Shown here: piece after piece, positions 37,601 to 50,212 of the stretch
Layout: each line of letters opens with the position of its first letter
How positions within the stretch are numbered: position 1 is the stretch's first letter
From: Crotophaga sulcirostris
Taxonomy: Eukaryota > Chordata > Aves > Cuculiformes > Crotophagidae
Assembly: GCA_013397455.1 (NCBI GenBank)
Contig: VYZB01000191.1
Coordinates: 697,853-761,852, forward strand
Direction: 5' to 3'
DNA: 64,000 nucleotides
Position numbers and translations under genes: made by a program
Notes under the pieces: model-generated
What the model was told of the DNA's origin: nothing
What the model saw: the letters and a program-made list of their open reading frames with translations, nothing else
The model's database searches: none

Positions 37601-40600
37601 ACAAGTCATCTATTTCTGAGAGCTGCAGTGCAGCCCTCCACTCAAGATGGAGCTAGCAGGGCAGTAGCCTGTAAAAGAGGCATCTGCCTGCTTACTTGCT
37701 TAGGAATTAACCTCAAAGAGGTTAATTTTGTTCCAAACTGTGTCAGCGTGTGATCTTTTTTTTTTAGTCTTGAAAGCTGCTACAATCCAAATAAGTGGTA
37801 AATACTGTTATAAATAACCTATTATATAAATATAATTGTTAAAAATAACCTATTTATGAAACAGTAGGATGAGGTTAACATGAGGTTAAATTCTGCTGAA
37901 ATTTTTTTGTGCTTCTGATATCTCAGTGTAGCTAGAGAAATACGAACTGTCCCACAATTCACTTGGAATTACCTTGAGAAAAAAGATACCACATTTTGAA
38001 AATAAGGACATATCTGGATTCCTATCAGGCAGCCAAGTTTCAACCTATCCTTGACTTGGTCAAATATCCAGCATGAAATTATTAAATGTATACAATGTTG
38101 AAAGAAAGGTCTTCTACTTTAGTCCCCATGCAGTAGAGCTTTTAAGCACACACTTTGCTCATGTTCAGCCATGAGCAAAGTTTCAGTGTTAAAAATAATG
38201 TCACTAATGAAACAAATTCAGATAAGTTTCTTCTGGTTTAGTTAAAACCCACCAGAATAGAAAAATGTAGATCAAATCAAATAAGAGTTTATGTTAGATT
38301 TCAAATCAAATGAAAAATCAGATCTAGAAGGGTTTTGGTTTGTTTATTTGTTTTTCCACAGCAGAACTAGCCTGTTGAAGAAACAGAATAATTTCAATCT
38401 CTAGCTATTTCAAAATATGATTAAAATAATATAATTTAGAACATATCATATTCAGATTAGTGTTAAATGTGTCCTATGGAGATACTGGTTACACCCAGCC
38501 TTGGTTAGCATAGGAAGCCTGAAAAGGGTGATGCAGGTGGGGTAAGTGTGTGCAGTTCTAGGGGTGTTCAAATGGAGGAGTCCTCCTGTAGAAAGAGCAG
38601 ATGCTCGAGCTACATCAGGCACTAAGAGTCCATCTTACCCACGGGAATTTTGCAGACTTAAGTTGCTGTATAATAAATGTCATAGACTCCCAGTCTGAAT
38701 CAGTCTGAAAAAGCAGATACTGAAGGTGAAATGCATACACAGAGAACTAAACTGTTGGCTTATTTTGAATATAACAAGCAGTTTTCCTACGATACAAGAA
38801 ATGCCAATAATGTATTTTATTGTTTTAATTCCAGGGTGATGATCCTAAGGAGACAATTTCTGTATATCTCAGCAGTTCGGTGTTGGATTTTGGTCTGAAG
38901 TGATTTTGTGAGCATTAAACTGCATTATTACGGTAGAGAAATATTTTACATTTGGGGAGAAAAGAAAGTGATTTTTCACACAGTGACTGCTACATTTCTG
39001 ATTTTTAAGTGATCATTTTTTTTAAAATGCAGAACAGCATTTATTTGGGAAACTCTGAAACTCCTGACTATTCGTTTAATTGTAGCAAAGCACAATCTCA
39101 GGATGGTGGCAATATGTGACATTCATCGTGTTTTGCTTCTTAAAGTATCATTAAAACATTTTCACATAAGACCTCTTGGTTTTGTTAATATCACGTAATA
39201 CAGGCAATATGGTAACTGCTTGAGTTTGCAGTGAACATTTTCAATTAAGAACTTGATCCTGTAAACACTAGCATTTTTCTACATGGGAAAGGTGATGAGA
39301 AAACCTACAGAGGAGTAATTAATTCAGAACCATGTCATTCTTAGTTTGCCCCAGCTTAGAAGTAGTCAAGTGGTTTATGGGCTTTTATTTTGTGGGCAAT
39401 AGATAATGCTGTGGATTTAATGGGATCACTCATGTGAATTATGTTAATTTTGTGAACAAGAAGGACCAGAGCTGTATAATTGTTTTTAAACCCCTCTTCT
39501 TACTTGTGTTCCTGTCTAAGGTCCAGCTCAGCTCCAAATGATGACAATAAACTAGGTTCCACGGTGCAATCTCCAGACTCCTGGCAGGGCATGACTTTGT
39601 ACACAGTCCTGCAATCCCAGCTTGGTATCTCAGCTGACATATGAGATGGACCATTCATTAGAAAAATTATTGGTACTAAACCTATAATTTCCATTTCTGT
39701 TTCACATAGCACAACTCCTGTCACTATGTGAGCGCAGGTCAGGGTACTACACTAAGCACTATTAAAAGTATGTTCCTCTTACAATCAATCCCAAGAGCTT
39801 CTCCTATACCAGGACATACAAGAAAAGAACTTATATTAACTTAATTTGAAACCCATGTGATTCTTGTGCTTTAAGTTTCCATATGGCCCAGGAATACTTG
39901 TGGAGCAACATCCTGCAACAAGAGACTCACATTTACAGGAGCTATGACAAACAGTGTTCTGCTAGCTATGGCTGTTTGTATATTATTGCTTATGTGTTTT
40001 ACTGCAGGAAAAAAACCCAAATGAACCAATGAAAAAAACAACAAAAAAAATTTAATAACGAATATCTGTTAAAAGAAGAGTTTCAGTGGCTTTATTAGAG
40101 TCTATTGAATGATCAGTTCAAAGATAGTGTGTCCTTCTTCTTTTACAGCCAGATACTATCAGGTATTTTGTTTACTAAAACTGCTTTTGCCACTGTAGCA
40201 TTAAATCCTCAATCAACTGATTTAAAGAGCATTTAATGTTCCACTCATTGAGGATTATATCTGCAAAAATATCCTACTTAGATGAATTGAACCTTGTAAA
40301 ATAAGGTATAAAAAAACTTTTAAACTGATACTCTATATTGTTGTTATATTTAAATGCTTACCTTGCAGCAGTTTTATAATCATATAAATAATCCTGAAAG
40401 TATTAGAATCAATCGTTATGGTTCCAGGTCTGTTAGTTGAGACACATTCAGCATCTTGATCCATTTCCAAGATAACAATATCAGAACCCAATACTACTCG
40501 TACCCAAGCACAAGTGTCCATAAATGGTGGCTGCGTATATTAACAATAAAGTAAATTGTTCACAAAATAAGAAATAAACAGTTTCTAGGCGCATTGAATG

Positions 40601-43600
40601 ACACCTCTAATACACGAGTGGACCTCTGAATATCAGTAGGGCCTTTAACAGACTCAGAGACATCAGAATTGACTTGGTGGGTACATGCGCATTATCAGCT
40701 GGTGACTGAAAGAGGCAAGTACAAGAGTTTGATTTTCTGTGATCTGTTATGGTTCTGGCAACACACGTCTGCATTTTGCCTTCACTAGCAGTGAAATTTG
40801 TACCAGTCTCTGGCCACAAGCATCTGCTGCTCATGTGCAGTGAGCTGGCTGTTGCAAGACCCTGCATCCATGTTATGGATGATGGCCAACTGCAAGATCC
40901 TAGTTATAGATTAGAGTCAAATTTGCTCCCAAAAGTGTTCCTACTACACCATAAATCAGTCATGTAGACTGTCCCTGAGTGTTTGTAGCTGGAAGCTGTA
41001 AAAAGTGATGTACTTGCCCTTTGGGTGATGCAAACAGCCTAGGTTGAAGAGGACCACATCATATTTCACCCAGAGAGACAAAGACACCTGTGTTCAGGAA
41101 ATGACTGTCATTTCTTCCAGTCTAGTGGAGTGTAATGATACGATCTTGGCTGTGTAGCAGCTACATAGTTTGACTTGGAAAAATTCATACATCTTTTAGA
41201 GATTGAGAGGATCTTGCATTGTGTCTAGAACAATTGCAAGTGCTTAGTATGTACGTAGAGGTGATGGAAATCATTCATTGCTCAGATTAAATTCAATTAG
41301 CTACTCAGCATGAGTGAAGTGGAGAAACCTGTTTGTGTATAAGTATAATAGAAGATGTGGAGGGGAGAAAATGCATTTTATTTGCAGTGGAGAAGGAGCT
41401 TTTTTCAGAAGTTCGTGTTTGTTAGCACTGTATTGCATTGTCTCAGTGAATAAATGTGTGCAGTGTACTATGAGACACCATAAAGAGCTGAAGTTACTGT
41501 GTGTCTGGACTATTTCTGTGCAGCTATGTTATTTATAACACAAATGTATTAGTAAATGGAAAGGTTATTAGGATGTATTTTAGAAGAGGTTTAGCTGAAA
41601 AGAAGAAACCTATTCTAGTTTCCTTGGCAAGAAGATGTCTTAACTGAAGGAGTGTGATGTAGCACTCACAAATGTGAGCAAACGGAAGGCTCTGTAACAT
41701 GGACAGGCACTTTGACTTTTTAGTGCTATTTCAGCACAGTTTAAACTTGCCATTGACCTGAAGACCTAATCCTCTGTGCTCTCAAAGATCTCGATGATTT
41801 GTGTGGAGCACAGGACTGACAAGAAATGCATGGAGGAATTGTTAACCTTTTCTACCCTTTCCTACAAATGCTCTTAACTCTTCACAGAATAAAAATCTTC
41901 TCTATTAAACATCAGATTAAGAACCTATTTTTAACGTAGCTTTCTCAAGCATTACTCCAGACATGAAGTTTTTATATGTTAGTTGCATCTACTTCACTCC
42001 ACAGGAGTGCTGACCTTGTACTAGGCTTTATTATAGCTACTGCTGCTGTGTGCTTGGTGGCTAGGTCGTGTTAATTTGTGCACAGGCTGGGCAAGTTAAT
42101 AGTGGCATTTCTGTGTGACAGGGTACAATCTTGATTAAGACTTGATGAAGTACATTCACTGTGGGAAAGGATGTTTTCATGGGTAGCCAAATAAATTATT
42201 TTTCATTTATTTTACATCTGTAATTTCTCATTTATTTTACATCTGTGCCAAGTTAGTGATGAATAAATGTTTTTTTTTTTACCTGGCTGGGAATGTTTAT
42301 GATACTTGCAAGACCAAGCCAAGTGCAGTTTTGATTAAGGATTCTTGACCACAGGTGAGGAAGGGCCCTCTACTTCACATGAGGAATAACCATTTTTAGG
42401 GTTTGTGGGCCTCCAGTGCTCTCACATGTTGTGGAGTGAATATTGAGATTAAATAGTTTTCTAAAGATAGAAACACTGATAACATAATAATAGTTCCACT
42501 GTACCTTTGCAGAGGCTGACAGTGTCCTTGCACATGACTGCTTCACGGCATCGTTAGATTAAAGCTTGCTTGGCTGATTTTATTCCTTTTTCTCCTCTGA
42601 ATCTTTAATGTTGTGTCTTACTTCAAGATCCAGTGCTGCCTCGAGCTGGTAATTTCTCTTCCCCCTGTGGGGCTTTATGTAGTTCTGTTTAGTGTCTGTT
42701 AGGGGGTTTGTATGGCTATGAATCAAATGCTGCTATGCTTGCGGCATAGTAAAGCATACTTAAAATGCCTTGGTTTACATCTCAAGGAAGGGACCATGGT
42801 GGGATATTCACACTGCCTAAGTGGAGGTGCTAAATTTGGGCTGACTTAAGCTGTAATGGTTGTCTGCACAACCCAGTCCTCATTCTTGTGCTTCCCCTCC
42901 TCATTTATGCCATCTCTGGCTCCTGTCTGATCCTACACTGAGCTGTTTTGGCGCACTGAGCTGGTGAAAACTTGACATGGCAACAAAAAGAGAAAATTGG
43001 TTCATACCAACAGAGCCAGGGAAATTTCAGAGGCAAAGCAAAGGAGGGGGTGAGACTGTGCAGGTAGGACTGTAGGGATGTAGCGAGGGCCATTTGTTAT
43101 CTGATGGCTGACAGAAGGCACCTAAGGACTCTGGGTTGATTGTAGCTCCCTCATCTCTCTTTCCCATGACAGTCATTTTAACAAGCTGTCCACCATCTGC
43201 AAGTTCTGACATGATAACCATAAAAACCCTTTGACTATGAATACTTTTTCTCGGTCCGCTGATAGTAAACTTGCGTAAAGTAACTCGTTATTCAGCTTGC
43301 TTATGCTTTCAGTCTTTGCTAATCCCAGCATCTCAAACAGCATCTGAAGAGAACAGAGCTGTGCACGGTCTGGTGGTTTTGAGACCAGTTAATCTCACTT
43401 TGATTCTCTTTCCTTTGTACAGTAGTGAGATGTCTGACCATATGGCCATGCTTAAGTCAAGATGAAATTCTCTTTCCTGAGTGACTTAGGAAAAGAAACT
43501 AATGATCTATTGACCTAGCACCTTCCGTGGGCTCTCCAAACTACTAAAAAAACCCCATCCTGTTGTTATGTGTTATTTGATTTTGTCCAGTGCAGGTATC

Positions 43601-46600
43601 TGGATCAGTTAGTTGGTCTGGGTTAGTTCATCATTTAGAACTTGACCCTGCACAGACTCCGTGGTGGAGCTACAGCCTGACACAGCAATCTAGGTTTAAA
43701 AAACATTTGACCTGGAGATCTTTTTCTGTCCTGTCACTTTCTCTCATATGACAAATCTGTGGAGTGAGATCCTGAACATCCGTGCAGTAGCACCTCCAGG
43801 GACTCTCAGGTCCACAAAGGACATGTCCACTTGTGTACAGGGGTCTGTGTGAGATCAAGCCCAACGAATATTCTATGGAGTGCTTATTCTGAAACAGCTT
43901 TATTTCAAATAGCTGATAGCCACTTGTTGCATACTCTGAAGCAGTAGACTTCTTATACATGAGCTTATTAGTTAAATATATCTTAATTTGAAATATTCAC
44001 AGCCAGTTAATCCTTCATCTTGTGATACTTCAGCAGCTGATCTCTTTCCTCTGGGTCTGCTAGCCGTAAATAGGGACAAAGGAATGTGTGTTTACCATGT
44101 AAAGCCTGGCTCTCTTCCTTTTGCATTGTCATTTTAGGCAGGAACAGCATCCTTCTCTGAATTTCTGGACAGCCAAGTTTCAGAGACTGCTGATCTTTCA
44201 GGGTACTCTGGGGCTTTCAGCTACAGAGCACGATGAGTGGGCAGATATTATTAAGCCTTGTTCCAGATTTTCATAAAGTATTTCTTAATTGGTTCTGGAT
44301 TATCATAACAGTCAAGTAGAGCATGAAGCAATTTGCAGTATGCTGCTAAACAAAGGAACTATTGCTGTTATTTAGCAGTCTCCTTTCAGAAAGTTGCATT
44401 TCGGATTACCTTGCTTTTGTGGGAAGGCCAGGTCGCCAGAGGAACGACCCCAGGTTACTGGGTTACCATGCATGGGTCCAGCTGGGGTAGCAGCCTGTCA
44501 CTGTGCTCTTGATGTTGAGCAAGTTCAAGCAATATGACAAGCTTAACCTGATGAGAGTGTGTCAGCTTTGGTTTGCCATACACCAAGAAGCTCCACACGG
44601 TATCTAAACTTACTGCTGTGATGTGTGGCAATTTATTGAGCTCACACCCCTCTCTGCGTGAGCAACAACTGCCTGTCAGTGGCAGGTGTTGGCAAATACT
44701 GGGTTAAGGATGAAAATAGTTCTGACTGCACTTCTTTATTGCAAGTACCACAACTACTGGAATTTATTTTAGCCTTTGAGGTTAAATATGAGGGGTGGCT
44801 TCTTTGCATTACCATCACATAAACAGTCAGATCTGTGTTTTGCTGAATCCTGATGTGGCTTCAGCACTACAGCCCGCCACATCGGTGATTGTTGCTGTTG
44901 TGTCTTATCTTTTTTTTCATTCTGCTTTTCCCCAGTGAGGGAGAAAACTCAGACAATTGCATGATGGAAGTGTTTAATGGTCCCACCATGAATTCATGGT
45001 ATCATGCCAAGAGGCCATCAGGATGAATCATGCTACTGGTTGTGACAGGATAGTCTGGTCTATGACAAGATTGCTGGTTTTAAATTCCTCACTATTCACT
45101 CTAGTCCCCAACAAGGAGAGTCTTCACAGCAAGTCTGTAGTTCAGCAGTCCACTAGGCTTCTCAGCTCCTGGCTCAGGTGCCAGGTGATCCCTAAAAACA
45201 CCTCTCTCAGTGTATTTGTTGTTGGTGCTTATGGTACATAACCATTCTTAAATTCTTGTGAAATTTAAGTATAATAGCTGAAATTTCTGTGTGTTTTATA
45301 TGCATATTTTATATAGTAGCTTTGTGTGCATTTTTCATGTTAATATTCTTAATATACTTTTCTTTGAGTATCTAATTAAAATTATTTAAAATATTAATTT
45401 TATTTTATGCTGCCAGAGTAAACTGCGGGGAAGTTACATAATGTCACCTAAAAAAACAGTGGTCCAGTCCAAAATAATTTTTAAGGGTATCTGACTGATT
45501 TCTAGAAGATTATTTTCATTAGTCATTTGGACACTTGCTTCTAATATTTACCTTTCTAAGGTGGGTCTAAGTGACTACCTCTGCTTCTGATTCAGTTCAA
45601 GAACTACAAGTGAGAAGACAGGTGGAGAGTTTCTGTATGAGGCTGCTCCTAAGGGATGGCAAATACGTGATCTTTCTTTTCAGAGACTGTTTCATGTGTC
45701 AAAATGTAATGTCATAACATTTCCACAATAGCTTTTGCCCAGAGGTTTCATGGTCTGTTAAGATGTATATTGTTTGCATTTATTTTGGTTCCATTCTTTT
45801 CAAGCAGAGCTTATCCCTCTTGGAGCTGGTATAAGTGTGCTCCTCCACATGCGCCAGTCTCTGTGTGTAGCTGCTAGTGTAGGCTCTGCTACTGCTGTTT
45901 CCAAAAAGATTCTTTCAGATTCTCTCAACACTGAACTTATTTATGTTTTCAGATGTGAACTTGATATTGTCTGAGTACGATGTGTGCAGCGTAATATAGA
46001 AGTGTCTCTGCGCAGGATTTAGGAGGAGGCACAGAAAGCCCCTCAACCGTATGTGTGTGTGCTTTAATTCCAGAAAACCAAGATGAAATTGTATTGTTGA
46101 GTCATCTGTTATGGCTGATTTAATTTGTACTTTGTTTCATGTTTTAAGTGCCTAATGATTTTTTGTCAAGGAGGCAATGGTTTCACTGTTGTAGTGCATA
46201 CTTAGGATTCTGCACTTGTTACTTGGTCTGTAATAGAATATTTTTGCAATTTCTGTTTGGAAATAAAGACTTATTAGACATAATTGTGATTTTTTTATTA
46301 TTTTTGAATTCCTGAGGCTTAACAATCAAAAATACATCTTCTGAGGCACAGCATTGTAGAAGATGCGTTAGTCTGATTCCTCTACAGCAGTGTTAGCAAC
46401 TGTCAGTAGAAGTATGGGCAGTTCCTTAAAATTGTGCAAGGGAAAAAACAAGCTGTGGTTTGGGGCATTTGTGCATGTATAAATATGTATTCCTTAAATA
46501 ATGCCTTTTCATTCCTGCATGGCAACACAGTTAACCATCTTTGTTACTTCTAATGACTTTAAATATTTTTTTAAATTATTTGTTGAAGAAAAATCAAACA

Positions 46601-49496
46601 AGGAAAGAAACCAAACAAGAAACAAAGATTGTTACATTTTTTCACTAAAAATAGCTATTGAACTTGAAAACGATCTCCAAAAATAACTGAACACTTTGAA
46701 AACAGTGATTAACTGAAAATGTTAAAACCATTGATGCAACAGTTTTTCTTACAAAATTCTGACCATGAGTACATGTGTAGTAGCGGTGCAACTAGTGGCC
46801 CTTTAGGCATATTTCAGTGGCTTGTTTATGTGGGCTTTTTCCTTAATAAGGTTTTGGTTGTAGGACACATACAGAGATAGTTACAGTGATCAGATGAAAT
46901 TCAGAGAAAGTATTTTCCCTCAAAGCATTTACTTTTTATTTTTGGACAGAAGATGATTGTATAGCTTCTGTGCTGCTTACTGTGACGTCCCCGAATAGAA
47001 GCTGACTGTCTCAACATATCAGGTCAAATATGTACATGCAGCTGTTTCTGATGTGGACTATTATCCTTTAGGGCCCTCTAGGGACTGAACTCCAATTGCC
47101 AAATTTTATTGCAGCCAGAAGAGAGAATCTGAAAGTTGTTATTTGGCCTTGCAGACCACCAGATGAAGATCTGAGTCTCTGTGGCCACTCTGCTTCCCAT
47201 AGCTTGTCAGTCGGTCATATGATCAAAACCGAAGGGTTTCTTTTGTTTGCTGTGCTGACAGCTGGAATTTTATATGGGAGTGTGCAGATGTAAATGTGTC
47301 CTCATAATGTGAGCGATTTCTAAAGCAGAACTGTGATCTCTAGTGTAGAAAGAAAGTATCTTAGAATGAACTTAGCCATCTCAAATAATTAACTGGTAAC
47401 AGCTAAACATTGAAAGAGCAGCACTGCCTAGTCCAGATACAGGATGAGTGCTGCCCCAGACAAAATATTGCCCCTTCCTCATCCTGTGCTTAGGAGGAGA
47501 GTGGTCTGGAGAAAAGCTGGCTGGGCAAGAGAAGAGCAGGAAGGGAGAGGTTATGCACTGAGGTTATGCCTGTGAAACAGTTGTAGAGCCTCTGGATCAG
47601 ACCAAGCACAAACCGTTCTCCTGGGGGCAGAGCGTCTCCCATTAAGACCGCACTCCCACTACGGCAAACACATGGTCACTGGTGCTAGAAGGGCTTCAGA
47701 AGGAATTTTCTCAGGAGCAACAAGATTGTCCAAGACCAGGTTAGGTTTTCCTCCTGCTTCAAAATACTGTTAGGCAAAAAGTGTCATATGAAGAATTTGC
47801 AACATAAGGGCACTAGGTTAGTCCAGAAAAAGAGAATGGGCAAAGTCTAGTTCACACGCTAAAAGCCATGGCAGTGGGCTAGGGGAACTGGGATCATGAC
47901 CACATCACTGCCAGCAGCTGGAAAAATGCACGTATGGGGTGTGGAAGACCATCAGTGTTTTTTTAAAAAGAGAGAGGAGATAGCCTCCTTCTCAACAATC
48001 CCAGTATGTCCATGTTCTGGTATCTGAATGTGCCTGCATTTTGAGATATACATACAAGTCTTAGCTTGCCTCTTCCATCCTGTAGAAAATATTTGTGTCA
48101 TCCTCACTCTGCAGCCAGAGCTAATTAATAGTGATTTGGAGTGTTAAGGTCTCATGGCCTGTGCAGGCTGATAGATGGAACCATCTGGTTAATGGAGATA
48201 CCATAATGAAAGCATTAGCTCTTGAGTGTATAAATGCAGATGAAACTTTCATCATGTAAGTGAAAAAAAGAGAGACCCAGCAAGAACTGAATTTAAGCTG
48301 TTCTTCATTTTCTGCAGCACAGGGAAGTAAAGTTGAATTAGTCCAGAAGCTCACATCCTACCACTGTCGTTGGAGGGGGAAATGCTGGATATGCTGGGGA
48401 AAAGATATAAGTATTAAAATCAGAATATCTTTCATCATCTAAATTACTTTATTAGGTATTCTGAGAGACTTTTAGGGCAAAAATAATCTGACTGAATTGT
48501 AAAAGCAGTGCTGCTTGTATAACTGCAGACATGCAGGAGCGTTAGTTCTTTTTGTTTAGCTTTTAATCTCCTTTGTAAGGAAGAAAATTGCTCTTGTATT
48601 ATGTGTGGAGCTTCAACAGAGCAAAAACATTCTGTAGTGGTTCCTCAACTCTAACTGCATCACTGAAGCTGATACTGCACCTTCAACAGTGTGCATTGTG
48701 CAAAACCTGCTGTGAGCCCTGGTGAGACCCCAGGCTGTGGCCCCCTGCTTTCTCTGCTTGCCTTAGCACAGGCACAGGTCCTGCCTGCAGGCTGCTACCC
48801 ACCTCCACCCAGACCCAGCAGCAGCTGGGTGCTGCCAGGAAGGTGGGAATGATGGGTCTGAATCACCTGTAAGACAGGAAGGAGTTGAACTGGGTGCCAC
48901 GCTGCACCAGTAAATGTCCTAAAGCTGGATTATGATATAAAAAAAAAAGACTGAAAGGAGTCTTGCCCTAGCTGATTTTAAATGAATTGGTTCCACTTTT
49001 CCAAAATACAGAGTTGTTCCACTCTTTGGAAAGATTTCAAAGCTGGATCCAGAAAAAGCAATGATGTTCTCTGAGGCACTGGAAGAGTGAGAGACAAGAT
49101 TCAAGATACTCTAGATATGCTAATGCATGCTACATTGTGGAGAAATGTTACAAAGGAAGGCTGAGGGGTGGGTGATTATTAAGTGTCAGAGGCAGGGAGC
49201 TAAAATGGGAGATGACAGTACTCTGACATTGGTTATAGTTCCTCTTAAAAAGCCAGACATGTTGAAGTATTGCATGGGCTGGTGTGAGAGACAGATCTAG
49301 CAGCTGTGACACAGATCTGCTGGTGTCCTTGAGCACCTCACCTTGCTGTAAAGCTGAGCGAGGTGGCAGAAGGAAATAAGCTGAGATTCATGTCACCAGT
49401 CAAAGTCTCCCATTCGAGGTGGGGTGACTTGTGCTTATGGACTGTGGAGCTCAGCATACAAGATGTTACTTCAAAGTCAGTGACAACTTCATATAC
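34651..49496. other. Intergenic DNA, ST8SIA6 to first intergenic LTR
   Basis: AT-rich sequence between the two convergent genes. I see no gene-like exon series, RNA gene or large repeat. A 25-bp direct duplication lies at 42201-42248, and an isolated AATAAA at 46262 is followed by no supporting gene evidence. Confidence 0.7.
42201..42248. repeat. Direct duplication, period 25 bp
   Basis: TCATTTATTTTACATCTG occurs at 42203 and again at 42228; two copies only. Confidence 0.9.
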
Positions 49497-50207
49497 TGTC
49501 ACGGTTTAGTCCTAGCCCAGCCAATTTCAGCAGCTAAAATCAAGCAGTTAGGCTCCCAATTCCCTTCCCCTCACTCCCAGGGAAAGGGAAATGAGAAGGA
49601 AAAAGACTTGCAGGTTGGAAACTAAAACTACAGCTTTAATGAAATAATTATGATGATGATGAAAATAGTAGGTAATTAAATATATACAAATCTATGAAAT
49701 CATGCCCCCACCCCTCGATGACTTCACATCACCACAAATACTGTAAAGCAGACAAGAGGGAATGGGTCCATGGCTAGGAGGGAGCTGAACTCAGGAGCTG
49801 GATTCAGGAACGCACGGAACCAGAATCATGAGCAACCAACCAGACGAGGTCCTCACTGGACGTCGGCCATCGCAAAAGAGAGTGAGACCCTTGTTATCTC
49901 CCAGTTTTATATCAAATATGACATCAATGGGTTGGAATACTCTGCTGGTCAGTTTGGGATCACCTGTCCTGTCCACCCCTCCCTGCAGGTGCAGCCTTTT
50001 TTCGCCAGCTTGAGGATGGCCTTGGTTACTATAGGAACGCGTATGAGCAATGGCCTTCCTGCATACCAGTGCCGCGTATTATCACTTCTAGAGAGAAACA
50101 CTGTCTGAAAGATATGCAGTTAACTTTCAGAAAATTGTTACTTAGATGCGACTTAGCTGAAGTCAGAAAGTCAGATAACTGATTCTGCTTTAACTCTAAC
50201 CACAACA
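49497..50207 (-). mobile_element. Solo LTR of an avian endogenous retrovirus, copy 2
   Basis: About 711 bp, same family and same orientation as the copy at 28.4 kb. Ends are TGTCACGGTTT and AACCACAACA. A perfect 5-bp direct repeat, TATAC, flanks it (49492-49496 and 50208-50212), which fixes the insertion boundaries and shows it inserted as a retroviral element. On the - strand it has TATAAAA (49905-49911) and ATTAAA (49635-49640) at the same places as copy 1. No internal viral genes remain. Confidence 0.88.
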
Positions 50208-50212
50208 TATAC

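Noticed and set aside
46255..46285. Isolated AATAAA as a gene 3' end
   Set aside because: AATAAA is common in AT-rich DNA and no exon precedes it.
49770..50108. 112-codon open frame inside the second LTR
   Set aside because: It lies wholly in LTR sequence, antisense to the element, and the homologous LTR copy does not keep it open.
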